Shown here: piece by piece, positions 34,748-44,371 of the stretch | Numbering within the stretch: the stretch's first letter is position 1 | How the letters are laid out: each line of letters begins with the position of its first letter | NCBI RefSeq assembly: GCF_040790665.1 | Contig: NZ_CP160849.1 | Coordinates: 2,629,501-2,693,500 of the forward strand | Length of the DNA: 64,000 nucleotides | Direction of reading: 5' to 3' | DNA from: Sulfitobacter pontiacus | Lineage (GTDB): Bacteria > Pseudomonadota > Alphaproteobacteria > Rhodobacterales > Rhodobacteraceae | Program-made: the position numbers and the translations under genes | The notes under the pieces: model-generated | Told to the model about the DNA's origin: nothing | What the model saw: the letters and a program-made list of their open reading frames with translations, nothing else | Database searches by the model: none

Positions 34748-37102
34748 ATGCTATTTGGTCTCGACGGGGTCGAAATTGGCCTGATCATTGTTTTTGCCTG
34801 CCTCTTTGGCGGCATCCTGTCCGGTTTCCCGGTGGCCTTTGCCATCGGCGGTGCTGGCATCATCTCTTTCGGTATCATCGCCGCACTCGATAGTGCGGGT
34901 CTGATGGTGCATCAGGCGATTGACCAATCGTCGCAAGCCTATCGCGATCTGGTGAACTCGGGCGTTCCCAATGACGCGGTATCGAAATTCCGCTATCCGG
35001 ATTTGCCGCTGATCGGTGAATCTGTATTCCCCCAAGGCTGGGAAGTCGCGCTGGACCGGAACGTCAGCTTTATCGTGAACCGTATGAACGAACGCGTTCT
35101 GGCGGGGCAGTCGATCGAGACGCTGTTGGCGGTTCTGATGTTCGTTCTGATGGGCATCACGCTGGAACGCTCCAAGATCGCGAACGACCTGTTGACCACG
35201 ATGGCGCGCGTCTTCGGACCGCTGCCCGGTGGTTTGGCGGTGTCGATTGTGGTTGTGGGCGCGTTTCTTGCGGCCTCTACCGGGATCGTGGGCGCGACGG
35301 TTGTCACCATGGGGCTGCTGGCGCTGCCGACCATGTTGCGCAACAACTATTCGCCTGAAATTGCGACAGGTGTCATCGCGGCGTCTGGTACTTTGGGCCA
35401 GATCATTCCGCCGTCCATCGTTATCGTCCTTCTGGGCACATTGGCGGGCGATCTATACTCCGCCGCCCAGGAAGCGCGTGCCACCGCCGTTGGCTGTACC
35501 GATGCGCTGACCTACTTGGGCCAGCCCGCAGTTGTGTCTGTAGGGACGCTGTTCCAGGCCGCGTTGCTGCCGGGGATCATGCTGGCGTTGCTTTATGCGC
35601 TTTACGCCTTTGTATATGCGCTGCTGAACCCTGAAAAGGCGCCCGCCGTGCCGATGGGGGCGACCAATGCCGAACCCATAACGCGGGGCGAGGGCTTTAC
35701 CTGGTTCCTTGGTATGCCAGCCCTGCTGATCGTGGGCACGATTGTTCTTGGCAACCTTGGCATCGTGGGCAGCCAGTCGACTGTTGTGTCCAGCTTTAGC
35801 GACATCGGGCAGGGTGCCAGCCTGCGCACCAACGTAGGCGAGGCCTGTCAGGCCGCGATGATCGAACTGCATGGGCAAAGCGCATGGGATCAAGCGGTGA
35901 CCGAGCAAGCCGCGATCGAGGCGGCGGGCGGTCAACAGGCCAGCGAAAAGCTGACCGAAGAAGCGCTGGCCGCCAAGCAGGCTGAAAAGATCGCCAATGC
36001 CGCCCCCATCGGGACCGGTGTTGCGATCATCCTGATCCTGCTGGCACTGGTCATGACGACCGGTCGCGGTGTCGCCCCATCGGCGGACAAACGGCCGCTG
36101 ATCATCGGTGGCATCGGTCTGGTGCTGACACTGCTGGTCGATATCCTGCTGGTCGGTCCGGCCACGTCCTCGGGCACGATGGTGCTGCTGATGGCGCTGC
36201 CTTTCGTGGCTGTCATGTATGGTGTGGTCTATGCGCTGAAGCTTTGCGCCGGTAACGAGCTGATCCGCGTGGTCTTCCCGCCGCTGGTCCTGATCGTTGC
36301 GGTACTGGGGTCGATCCTTGGCGGGATCACCAACCCGACGCCCGCGGCGGCCTTGGGGGCAGGTGGCGCGATCATGCTGGCCGCCTATCGCAAGCTCAAG
36401 GATATGGACCGGTCGCCCAAGGTGATCATCTGGTCCACCCTGGCCATCCTGATCGCGATCCTTGTCGGCGTGAACTTTGACCTGCGCATCAACCAAGAGG
36501 GCGTGAGCGTCGAAAGCTGGTTTGCCTTCTTCGTCGCCTATGGCGCGTATCTGTACGCGGTGTTCGGTCTGCTGTTCTCGTGCTGGATCCTTTATACCTC
36601 GGGCGTGCTAAGCCCCGTGGTCCGCGAGACGGCCAAGGTGACCTCGATGGTGTTTACCATCCTGATCGGATCGCAGTTGCTGAACCTTGTGGTGATCTCC
36701 TTTGGTGGCGAACACTACATCCAGCAGTGGCTGAAAAGCTTCGACAACGAGCTGACGGTCTTCCTGATCGTGATGCTGGTGCTCTTTGTGCTGGGCTTCG
36801 TGCTCGACTTCCTCGAGATCATCTACATCGTGATCCCGATTGTCGGGCCGGTGATCTACGGCGGCACTTTCGACCCGAAGTGGGTGACGATCATGATTGC
36901 GGTGAACCTGCAAACCTCGTTCCTGACACCGCCTTTTGGCTTCGCGCTTTTTTACCTGCGCGGCGTGGCCCCGGCGAGCGTCACCACCTCGCATATCTAC
37001 CGCGGGATCATTCCTTTCGTCTTGATCCAGGTCGGGGCACTGGCACTGTTGTGGATGTTCCCGGTCATCGTGACCATCGTGCCGGACCTGATCCCCAATT
37101 GA
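34748..37102 (+). CDS. TRAP transporter large permease subunit (DctM), enlarged form
   Basis: The 784-residue polytopic protein has DctM blocks: SGFPVAFAIGG near the start, ASTGIVGATVVTMGLLALPTMLRNNYSPEIATGVIAASGTLGQIIPPSIVIVLLG, and a C-terminal FVLDFLEIIYIVIPIVGPVI and TSFLTPPFGFALFYLRGVAP. Normal DctM is about 430 residues; the extra length lies mostly at about 275-520 and contains a long loop with Gln/Ala/Glu-rich helices (about 355-420). It forms the transport channel with DctQ, driven by a cation gradient. It is the last gene of the operon and is followed by a terminator. Confidence 0.9.
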   Translation: MLFGLDGVEIGLIIVFACLFGGILSGFPVAFAIGGAGIISFGIIAALDSAGLMVHQAIDQSSQAYRDLVNSGVPNDAVSKFRYPDLPLIGESVFPQGWEVALDRNVSFIVNRMNERVLAGQSIETLLAVLMFVLMGITLERSKIANDLLTTMARVFGPLPGGLAVSIVVVGAFLAASTGIVGATVVTMGLLALPTMLRNNYSPEIATGVIAASGTLGQIIPPSIVIVLLGTLAGDLYSAAQEARATAVGCTDALTYLGQPAVVSVGTLFQAALLPGIMLALLYALYAFVYALLNPEKAPAVPMGATNAEPITRGEGFTWFLGMPALLIVGTIVLGNLGIVGSQSTVVSSFSDIGQGASLRTNVGEACQAAMIELHGQSAWDQAVTEQAAIEAAGGQQASEKLTEEALAAKQAEKIANAAPIGTGVAIILILLALVMTTGRGVAPSADKRPLIIGGIGLVLTLLVDILLVGPATSSGTMVLLMALPFVAVMYGVVYALKLCAGNELIRVVFPPLVLIVAVLGSILGGITNPTPAAALGAGGAIMLAAYRKLKDMDRSPKVIIWSTLAILIAILVGVNFDLRINQEGVSVESWFAFFVAYGAYLYAVFGLLFSCWILYTSGVLSPVVRETAKVTSMVFTILIGSQLLNLVVISFGGEHYIQQWLKSFDNELTVFLIVMLVLFVLGFVLDFLEIIYIVIPIVGPVIYGGTFDPKWVTIMIAVNLQTSFLTPPFGFALFYLRGVAPASVTTSHIYRGIIPFVLIQVGALALLWMFPVIVTIVPDLIPN

Positions 37103-37128
37103 TCGGGGGTCAGGCCACCACAAAACAA

Positions 37129-37153
37129 AAGGCACCCTGCGGGGTGCCTTTTT
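37129..37153. terminator. Bidirectional rho-independent terminator between dctM and bpt
   Basis: AAGGCACCC (37129-37137) and GGGTGCCTT (37142-37150) pair around a TGCG loop. T residues follow on the plus strand, and TTTTGTTTTG follows on the minus strand, so it can end both convergent transcripts. Confidence 0.9.
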
Positions 37154-37198
37154 CGTTTCAGCGGATGACAGCGGTTCAATACGCCTCAGCGTTACGAT

Positions 37199-38020
37199 TT
37201 ACCCTTTGGTCGGGCTCAGATCGGGGAGGGCGATATTGGCCACCTGTTCGGCAATCGGGTCGGTGTTCAGCGGATGCTGTTCGGGTTCGAAATCATCGGG
37301 GTTGCGCATCTTCTGCCACGCGCCGCCCATATAGACCTCAAGCCCCGAGAACTTGGCCTTATAGCCCATCTTGGGGCTGCCGGGCACCCAATAGCCTAGA
37401 TATACATAAGGCAGACCCGCCGCACGGGCGATTTCGATGTGGTCAAGGATGATGTAATTTCCCAACCCGTCACGGGGCCGGTCAGGGCTGTAGAACGAAT
37501 AGACCATGCTCACCCCGTCATCGAGCACATCCGTCAGGCAGACGCCAATCAGCTCGCGGGTTTGGGTATCGGTATATTCGATCACACGGCTGCGGATCGG
37601 GGTTTCCTCGATCATCGCGGCGAATTCGAAGACATCCATATCGGCCATGCCACCGTCTGCATGGCGGCTGTCAAGATAGGTGCGGAAGAGGTCGTATTGC
37701 TCTTCCGTGGCCCAAGGCGATGTCGCCCGCCGCGTCAGCCCCGCGTTGCGCTTGATCGTGCGCTTCTGGCTTTTGCTGGGGGTGAAGTCGGCCACGTTGA
37801 TGCGCGCTGACAGACAGGCCGCGCAATCCGTGCAAGACGGGCGATACAGTACATTCTGCGACCGCCGGAAGCCTTGCCCCGACAGGCTGTTGTTCAGCTT
37901 GGTCGCGGAGTCGCCCTGCAGCGCGGTGAACAGTTTACGTTCCATCCGGCCGTCCAGATACGGGCAGGGCTGTGGCGCAGTCACATAGAACTGCGGAGCG
38001 ATGGGGAGTGTATGGCGCAT
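37199..38020 (-). CDS. bpt: Arginyl/leucyl-tRNA-protein transferase (Bpt type)
   Basis: The 273-residue GNAT-related enzyme transfers Leu (Bpt) or Arg to N-terminal acidic residues, tagging proteins for ClpAP. Family marks are [41 protein letters not shown], the [40 protein letters not shown] block and the C-terminal YMGGAWQKM. The Cys set (CPYL, CxxCxxC) matches bacterial R-transferases. The ATG at 38020 fits the family N-terminus ([17 protein letters not shown]). The aminoacyl specificity cannot be decided from sequence. Confidence 0.9.
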   Translation of the reverse strand: MRHTLPIAPQFYVTAPQPCPYLDGRMERKLFTALQGDSATKLNNSLSGQGFRRSQNVLYRPSCTDCAACLSARINVADFTPSKSQKRTIKRNAGLTRRATSPWATEEQYDLFRTYLDSRHADGGMADMDVFEFAAMIEETPIRSRVIEYTDTQTRELIGVCLTDVLDDGVSMVYSFYSPDRPRDGLGNYIILDHIEIARAAGLPYVYLGYWVPGSPKMGYKAKFSGLEVYMGGAWQKMRNPDDFEPEQHPLNTDPIAEQVANIALPDLSPTKG

Positions 38021-38087
38021 GAAAATCCGTTGTTGTTCGGAGGAAATTCTAACAACTGGTCCAAAGCGCGCCAAGCACAAGTTTGGG

Positions 38088-38537
38088 TCAGTTCACGCTT
38101 TCGACACGACGGTTCAGCGGGACTGTGCCGAGGATCACGTCGCTCAGGCTCTGGTGGCGCGAGGTGGCGCAGATGAGAATGATCGAAATCACCTGCAAAG
38201 GCATCATGGCAACGCTGACCGTATAGCCCGAAGTATGCAAGAACGCCGAGGCCAGATCCAGCGGTTCATCGCGCGCCGTGCGCAACTCCATGCCGAACAG
38301 GCGCATGCCCCAGGTGGCCGACCCGCTGGCAAGCGTCGCGACACGGTAGGTAAAGCCCACCATCAGCATCAGCAGCGGGAAAAAGAACAGGCCGGTGAAG
38401 GCGGTGAACGGCAGGATCAACACGCTGGTGATCAACACCAGCAGGGCGTCAACAACCCAAGCCATGAACCGTTTGGTCGGAATACCGCTATAGAATTCAG
38501 GCTGGTCGAATGGATCGGGGGTGGTGGGGGTCATCAT
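38088..38537 (-). CDS. RDD family membrane protein
   Basis: The 149-residue protein has three predicted membrane helices (about 27-47, 50-70, 110-130). The RDD pattern appears as [14 protein letters not shown] (Arg/Asp) and [20 protein letters not shown], with SLSDVILGT near the end. Function is unknown; some RDD proteins are cation transporters, but nothing here shows that. It is transcribed after the DUF2852 gene; a G/C-rich hairpin lies between them at about 38559-38583. Confidence 0.82.
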   Translation of the reverse strand: MMTPTTPDPFDQPEFYSGIPTKRFMAWVVDALLVLITSVLILPFTAFTGLFFFPLLMLMVGFTYRVATLASGSATWGMRLFGMELRTARDEPLDLASAFLHTSGYTVSVAMMPLQVISIILICATSRHQSLSDVILGTVPLNRRVESVN

Positions 38538-38603
38538 GTCCTGTCCCTTGAGAAAATCGGCCCCCCGCCGTGGCGGAGGGGGTGTTGATTGAACGCGCAG
38601 GCT

Positions 38604-39011
38604 TTAGGCCTTTTGCGCATCATCGTCGTTTTTGGAGCCTTCGGCCATGAACTGGTCGAACTCTGCCTTATCCTTGGCGTCGCGCAGACGGCTCAGGAAG
38701 GCTTCAAAATTGGTTTGCTCTTCCTCCAGACGGGCCAGGGTGTCGGCCTTATAGGCATCAAAGGCGGCGTTTCCGGTTGAACGTCCGGTGATAGACCCAC
38801 GGCGGGCGCGTTTGCTGCAAGACGAAGATTTAAACATGCGTTTGCTCCAGATCATATAGGCAAGAAGGGCAAGGCCAAGCGGCCAGAAAAGAATGAAACC
38901 GACAACCATGGCGGCGATCCAGGCACCTTTGCCCTTGTCGTCAAGAAAGTCCTCGGTACGGCCCAGCCAACTGCGTTGTGCGGTGTAGGTGGGTGCATAG
39001 GTCTGTGTCAT
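38604..39011 (-). CDS. DUF2852 domain protein
   Basis: The 135-residue protein has one strong membrane helix (GAWIAAMVVGFILFWPLGLALLAYMIW, about 31-57). A basic stretch (KRMFKSSSCSKRARRG) follows, then a charged coiled-coil-like C-terminus (YKADTLARLEEEQTNFEAFLSRLRDAKDKAEFDQFM). This layout is that of DUF2852, common in Rhodobacterales and of unknown function. The ATG at 39011 is preferred to a TTG at 39014; AAAGGGAA lies just upstream. Twin palindromes upstream of it may regulate it. Confidence 0.82.
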   Translation of the reverse strand: MTQTYAPTYTAQRSWLGRTEDFLDDKGKGAWIAAMVVGFILFWPLGLALLAYMIWSKRMFKSSSCSKRARRGSITGRSTGNAAFDAYKADTLARLEEEQTNFEAFLSRLRDAKDKAEFDQFMAEGSKNDDDAQKA

Positions 39012-39073
39012 CAAGTTCCCTTTCGGTCAGAGTGTGGTGGCCCTGAACGCTGCGGGCCGGTGCGGTGGCGGGC

Positions 39074-39153
39074 AATGTAAATGCCTTTCACATTACAATA
39101 GATCGGGGTGCGCCCTGTGGTTTGCAAGGGATAATGTAAATCTTTTTTACATT
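39074..39153. promoter_or_regulatory. Twin 21-base palindromes between the DUF2852 gene and glnE
   Basis: Box 1 (39074-39094) is AATGTAAA-N5-TTCACATT and box 2 (39133-39153) is AATGTAAA-N5-TTTACATT. Box 2 extends to perfect 10-base arms (39131-39155). Box centres are 59 bases apart. The repetition of one dyad symmetry in a divergent promoter region points to a dimeric regulator. It is close to, but not, the PpsR motif TGT-N12-ACA, since the gap is 11. Confidence 0.6.
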
Positions 39154-39238
39154 ATTTGGATTTGCACGTATTTGGCGGGGGTTAGCAGGTGCCACGGCAC
39201 CATTGACGACGGGCATAGAACCAGCGAATGCTTGGCGT

Positions 39239-42052
39239 ATGAGAACACTTGCCAGTCAGATCACCCGCTGTCCCCGCATCTTTACGGCCGATCAGGCGCA
39301 GGATGCGCGCGCGCTCTTTCCCGATGCGCCGCCCGAAATTGCCGCGCTTGTGGCGGGGGCGGGATCGACGTCGCCCTATCTTCTGGGGTTGATGCAAAAG
39401 GAAACCGACTGGTGTCATGCGGCCTTCGATGATCCCGCAGGGGCGGTGCAGCAGGTGATCGACAGCGCGGGCGCGGTGCCTCCGGACCAGTTGTCCAGTC
39501 ATCTACGGCAGGGCAAACGGCGCGTGGCGCTGATGACGGGGCTGGCTGATCTGGCGGGGGCTTGGTCGCTGGAGGAGGTGACCGGCGCGCTGACCGATTT
39601 TGCCGACGCCGCCGCCCAAGCCGCGCTGACCGCAGGGCTGAAAGCGCAGATCAAACGCGGCAAGCTGCCCGGCATGACGGAAGAGGACGCCGACAGCGGC
39701 GCAGGCATGGTCGTGCTGGCTATGGGCAAGATGGGCGCACGCGAGCTGAATTATTCGTCCGATATCGATCTGATCTGCCTGTTCGACGAAACGCGTTTTG
39801 ACGCCAGCGATTTTCACGATGCCCGCACCGCCTTTGTCCGCGCCACCCGCGCGATGAGCGGGACGCTCAATGATCTCACGGGCGAGGGCTATGTCTTTCG
39901 CACAGACCTGCGGCTGCGGCCCGATTCCGGTGTGACGCCCGTGTGCATCGCGATGGAAGCGGCAGAACGGTATTACGAAAGTCTGGGCCGCACATGGGAG
40001 CGTGCCGCCTATATCAAGGCACGCCCTGCGGCGGGCGATCTGGCGGCGGGTGATCAGTTCCTTTCGGTGCTGCGACCCTTCGTCTGGCGCAAGCATCTGG
40101 ATTTTGCCGCGATACAGGACGCCCATGACATGCGCCTTGCGATCCGCGAGCACAAAGGGTTGGGGGGCAGTGTCTCGCTTTCGGGGCACAATATGAAGCT
40201 GGGGCGCGGCGGTATCCGCGAGATCGAATTCTTCACCCAGACCCGTCAGCTGATCGCCGGTGGGCGCGACGCAGATCTGCGCGTGCGCGGCACCTGCGAA
40301 GGCATGGCCGTGCTGGCGGAAAAGGAATGGATCCCCTCAGAAGTCGCCGAGACGCTGTGCGATCACTACCGCGCGCATCGTACCGTGGAACACCGCGTGC
40401 AGATGATCCGTGACGCCCAGACCCATACGTTGCCCCAAACGGACGAGGGGTTCGACCGGCTGGCCGCGATGATGGATATGGATGTCCCCGCGCTGCGCAG
40501 TGACCTTGAACGGCGGCTGGAAGAGGTCCACCAACTGACCGAAGGGTTCTTTGCGGGCTCGACCTCACGCCCTGAAGCGGCTGCCCCGCCCGAGGAACAT
40601 GTCTTTGACGCTGCGATCGTGGACCGTTGGCTGAACTACCCCGCCTTGCGCAGCGCCCGGGGGGCGGAGCTTTTTGCAGAGCTGAAACCTGGATTGCTGG
40701 CGCGTCTCGCACGGGCCACCAAACCGGACGAGGCATTGCTGGCCTTTGACGGCTTTCTTGGCGGGCTGCCCGCGGGGGTGCAGTTATTCTCGTTGTTGAA
40801 GATCAACCCGCAACTCTCTGATTTGCTTGTTGATATCGTCAGCGCGTCACCCGCGCTCGCCGCTTATCTGTCGCGCAATGCGCAGGTGTTCGACGCGGTG
40901 ATAGGCGGGGATTTCTTCAGCGAATGGCCGGCAGAGGACGCTTTGGTCGACAGTCTGACAGAGGTGCTGGAGGCCGAAGAGGATTATGAGGCGCGGCTGG
41001 ATACCTGTCGTCGATGGGCCAAGGAATAGCATTTCCGTATCGGGGTGCATCACCTGCGCGGGCTGATTGATGCGGCGACGGTGGGCGCGCAATATGCCGA
41101 TCTGGCGCGGGCGGTTTTGCGCGGGCTCTGGCCGGTGGTGATCGACGAATTCTCGCGCCGTCACGGGCCGCCGCCGGGGCGCGGTGCGGTGCTGGTCGGG
41201 ATGGGATCGCTTGGCGCGCGCCGCCTGACCGCTGCCTCTGATCTGGATATGATTGTGGTCTACGATTCCGCTGGCGTCGAAAGCTCTGACGGCGCGCGCC
41301 CGCTGGCGTCGCGGCTGTATTATGCGCGGTTGACGCAGGCGATGATCACCGCGATGACCGCGCCGATGGCCCAAGGCAAGCTTTACGAAGTGGACATGCG
41401 CTTGCGGCCCTCGGGAACGCAGGGGCCGGTGGCGACCAGCCTTGCGAGTTTTGAAAGCTATCAGATGGGGCAGGCCTGGGTGTGGGAGCATCTGGCCCTG
41501 ACCCGCGCCGATTGTGTGACCGGCCCCGATGATCTGATGCAGGATGTGGCGCGCCTGTGCGACAAGGTGCTCGCCCGTTCGCGCGACCGTGCCGATACCC
41601 TGCACGAGGTCGCGGCGATGCGCGCACGTCTGGCAACGGCCAAGGCGGCGGGCGGCATCTGGGATGCCAAGAACGGGCCGGGGCGCTTGCAGGATATCGA
41701 ATTGCTGGCGCAGGCCGGGGCCTTGCTGGCGGGCACCACGGCGCGGGATATCACCTCTGCGCTCGGGGATGCGGAGGCGCAGAACGTCATCACCGCCGAT
41801 CAGGCAGAGGTGCTGCGTCGCGTCTACCGCACCTGTTGGGCGCTGCAATCCGCGACGCGGTTGCTGTCATCCTCTGTCCTACGCGAGGATTCTCTGGGGC
41901 AGGCGGGTTTGCGGTTTCTGTGCCGCTCCCTCGATGTGGACACGCCCGAAGAACTGCACGCGCATCTCGCGCAAAGCTACGATCAGGCCGCGACGATCAT
42001 CGCCGATGCACTTGCCGCTTACGTAGATAAGGCGGACGGGGGCGCGACATGA
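39239..42052 (+). pseudogene. glnE: Glutamine synthetase adenylyltransferase/adenylyl-removing enzyme, interrupted by an in-frame TAG
   Basis: The bifunctional enzyme modifies and restores glutamine synthetase under PII control. Codons 1-596 end in WAKE and are followed by TAG (41027-41029). The same frame then continues HFRIGVHHLRGLIDA to the real stop at 42052, for about 937 codons, the normal GlnE length. GlnE has Trp at this point (KEWHFRIGVHHLRG), so TGG to TAG explains it. The first nucleotidyltransferase domain (GKMGARELNYSSDIDLICLFDE) is the removing domain. The second (GSLGARRLTAASDLDMIVVYD), with the adenylyltransferase activity, lies after the stop. A GTG at 41045 could restart translation but has no close ribosome site. 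It could be a true mutation, a sequencing error, or readthrough. The 5' ATG at 39239 is the likely start, with no clear Shine-Dalgarno. Confidence 0.9.
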
Positions 42053-42321
42053 GCAAAGGGGACCCCAGCGATCCCAAAGGGCTGATCTTTGAATCCTACC
42101 GCATAGAGGGGATCACCCAGGCGGAGTGTCGGTCAATCTTTCTGGATTGGGCGCTCAGCCTGCCAGCGGAAGCGGATACCAAAGCCGCCCTGCGCGCCTT
42201 GTTGGACAGCGTGGCAGCAGAGAAGCAAGACCATCCCATGACCGAAGTGATGCAAGAGGGGTTGATCGACATGGCCACGCCTCGGCGGCGCGGCGGCTGG
42301 CGCACCCGACCGCGCAGCTAG
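42049..42321 (+). CDS. Uncharacterised 90-residue protein coupled to glnE
   Basis: The start overlaps the glnE stop by four bases (ATGA), so expression is translationally coupled. The protein reads GLIFESYRIEGITQAECRSIFLDWALSLP with a C-terminal basic tail (ATPRRRGGWRTRPRS). It has no signal or membrane segment and no recognised domain. It may be a glnE-linked accessory factor. The amber codon in glnE would reduce its translation if coupling is strict, unless ribosomes restart within the second half. Confidence 0.72.
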   Translation: MSKGDPSDPKGLIFESYRIEGITQAECRSIFLDWALSLPAEADTKAALRALLDSVAAEKQDHPMTEVMQEGLIDMATPRRRGGWRTRPRS

Positions 42322-42469
42322 ACAGGCCGACATTAAGGCGCAAACGTGCCGAAATACCCTAATGATGCCTTAGGTTTTGAACATTCCTGCCCCATTCCTG
42401 CCTTAATTGAGCAGCATTACCGTTACATGGCTGCACAATCCGTATCGTCAGCAGCTTTTGGAGGGGTAA

Positions 42470-43087
42470 ATGAAACATCATAAACTGTTGATCGCTTTGG
42501 CCTGTGCCGCTGCCGTGTCCGGTTGTGCACCGGCGGATATTGCCAGCCGGAATGCGATGTATGACACATCCTCGACCCGCATGTCCTTGCTGGACAATCT
42601 GAACGCCTACCAGCCCGATACGTTGCTGGACGCGGTACATATCCAGCACACCAACGTCTCTGTGCCCGATCACCTGCGGGTCGCACAAGCGCCAAGCCTG
42701 CTGCAATCGGCCGACATCGTCTGGCATGGCGAAGCAGACACGGACCGCCGCGATCAGGTGCGCGCGATCTTCGAGGCCGCGATCCGCCAGGGGGCGGTGA
42801 CTGCCTATGGTCCCGTGCCCGCCGCGCTGGAGGTCGAGGTCTTGCGGTTCTACAACCCCGTCTCGGAAGCCCCGTCGGCAGAGTTTATCCTGACCGTTGT
42901 CGATGCCCGCAATGGCAACCCGCTGGCCGAGCCCCGTCAGGTCGCGGTAGAGCTGAGCAGCTTTGCGCCCCCCGTCGCAGAGGCGCAGCCGGACAATGCG
43001 GTGATGATCCATGATCTGGCCCGTGCGATTGAACAGCAGCTCGCCACACCGGGCAGCTATAAACGCACGAAACTTGCCGCCTATTAA
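42470..43087 (+). CDS. Putative lipoprotein (possibly DUF6778)
   Basis: The 205-residue protein has a lipoprotein signal with lipobox AVSGC (Cys19), followed by a soluble region without catalytic motifs (HTNVSVPDHLRVAQAPSLLQSADIVWHGE, AAIRQGAVTAYGPVPAALEVEVLRFYNP). I believe such proteins are grouped as DUF6778 in Rhodobacterales but am not certain. A strong GGAGGGG precedes the ATG. It probably sits in the periplasm or outer membrane; function unknown. Confidence 0.72.
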   Translation: MKHHKLLIALACAAAVSGCAPADIASRNAMYDTSSTRMSLLDNLNAYQPDTLLDAVHIQHTNVSVPDHLRVAQAPSLLQSADIVWHGEADTDRRDQVRAIFEAAIRQGAVTAYGPVPAALEVEVLRFYNPVSEAPSAEFILTVVDARNGNPLAEPRQVAVELSSFAPPVAEAQPDNAVMIHDLARAIEQQLATPGSYKRTKLAAY

Positions 43088-43144
43088 GGCCGCAATCGAA
43101 CTCTGCGCTTCCCCAAACGCGCGGAACCGACTAATGGGGGCGGT

Positions 43145-44371
43145 ATGACAACGCCCCTTTCCCCTCCCGCTTCGACCGACCCTTCCGATTTGCCTGTGGT
43201 GCGCCTGCTGCCCAAGGCGAATGCCCGCGCCATCCGGCACGGGTTTCCCTGGGTTTATGCCAACGAAATGGTCACCGACCGACGCACCAAGGCGCTTGCG
43301 CCCGGCAGTCTCGCGCTGCTGGAAGACAGCGCCCGTCAGGTGATGGGGGTGGTCGCGGTGAACCCGGCCTCCAAGATCTTCTGCCGGATGCTGGACCAGA
43401 ACGCGCAAGCCGTGGTGAACCAGAACTGGTTCGAGGCCCATATCAATCGCGCCGTGCAACTGCGTGACCAGATGTATGACGCGCCCTATTACCGGTTGAT
43501 CCACGCCGAAGCCGATGGGTTGCCCGGTGTGGTGATCGACCGCTTTGGCGATACGGCCGTCATTCAGGCCAACGCCGCATGGGCCGATGTGCATATCAAT
43601 GCGCTGACAGCAGCGCTGGTGGAACAAACCGGCGTGCGCCATGTGCTCAAGAACGCGTCGGGCCGGACCCGCAGCCTTGAAGGGCTGGATGACGTAAGCG
43701 GTGTGCTGCATGGCGAGGCCCCAAGCGCGCCTGTGCAAGTGCCGATGAACGGTGCTATCTATATGGCTGACCTCACCGGCGGCCAGAAAACCGGCCTGTT
43801 CTACGACCAACGCCCGAACCACGCCTTCGCGGCGAACCTGTCCAAAGGCAAACGCGTGCTGGATGTCTTCGCCCATGTTGGGGGGTTCTCACTCGCCGCG
43901 CTGGCAAATGGCGCGTCTTCTGCGGTTGCGGTCGATGGATCGGCGCCCGCGCTTGAATTGGCGCAGCAGGGCGCGGAGGCTATGGGCGTCACGGACCGCT
44001 TTGCCACGCGCCAGGGCGACGCCTTTGACATCCTGACAGCACTGCGGGCGGAAGGCGAAGAGTTCGACGTGGTGATCTGCGATCCGCCCGCCTTCGCCCC
44101 CGGTAACCCCGCGCTTGAAGCCGGTCTGCGCGCCTATGAACGTGTGGCGCGTCTGGCGGCGCAACTGGTGGCCGAAAACGGCGTGCTGGGTCTGTGTTCC
44201 TGTTCCCATGCGGCGGATCTGACGCAGTTCCGCACCGCATCTGTGCGCGGTATCGGTCGTGCGGGACGGCGCGCGGCGCTGCTGCATACCGGTTTCGCCG
44301 GTCCTGACCACCCGCAGCTGCCGCAACTGGCCGAGACGGGATACCTCAAGTCGTTGTTCTTCCGCCTGTAA
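43145..44371 (+). CDS. RlmI-like class I SAM-dependent rRNA methyltransferase
   Basis: The 408-residue protein has an N-terminal PUA-like domain (about 20-95), a central EEHEE-type domain (HAEADGLPGVVIDRFGD) and a Rossmann methyltransferase. Methyltransferase marks are ADLTGGQKTGLFYDQRPN, VLDVFAHVGGFSLAA (SAM motif I), VAVDGSAPALELA, CDPPAFAP (motif IV) and GLCSCSHAADLTQF with the Cys expected for a 5-methylcytosine enzyme. E. coli RlmI modifies C1962 of 23S rRNA; that target is inferred here. Its stop overlaps the PIN gene start by one base. Confidence 0.9.
   Translation: MTTPLSPPASTDPSDLPVVRLLPKANARAIRHGFPWVYANEMVTDRRTKALAPGSLALLEDSARQVMGVVAVNPASKIFCRMLDQNAQAVVNQNWFEAHINRAVQLRDQMYDAPYYRLIHAEADGLPGVVIDRFGDTAVIQANAAWADVHINALTAALVEQTGVRHVLKNASGRTRSLEGLDDVSGVLHGEAPSAPVQVPMNGAIYMADLTGGQKTGLFYDQRPNHAFAANLSKGKRVLDVFAHVGGFSLAALANGASSAVAVDGSAPALELAQQGAEAMGVTDRFATRQGDAFDILTALRAEGEEFDVVICDPPAFAPGNPALEAGLRAYERVARLAAQLVAENGVLGLCSCSHAADLTQFRTASVRGIGRAGRRAALLHTGFAGPDHPQLPQLAETGYLKSLFFRL

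Noticed and set aside
39074..39153. PpsR/CrtJ binding sites
   Set aside because: The spacing between TGT and ACA is 11, not 12, in both boxes, and no photosynthesis gene is adjacent.
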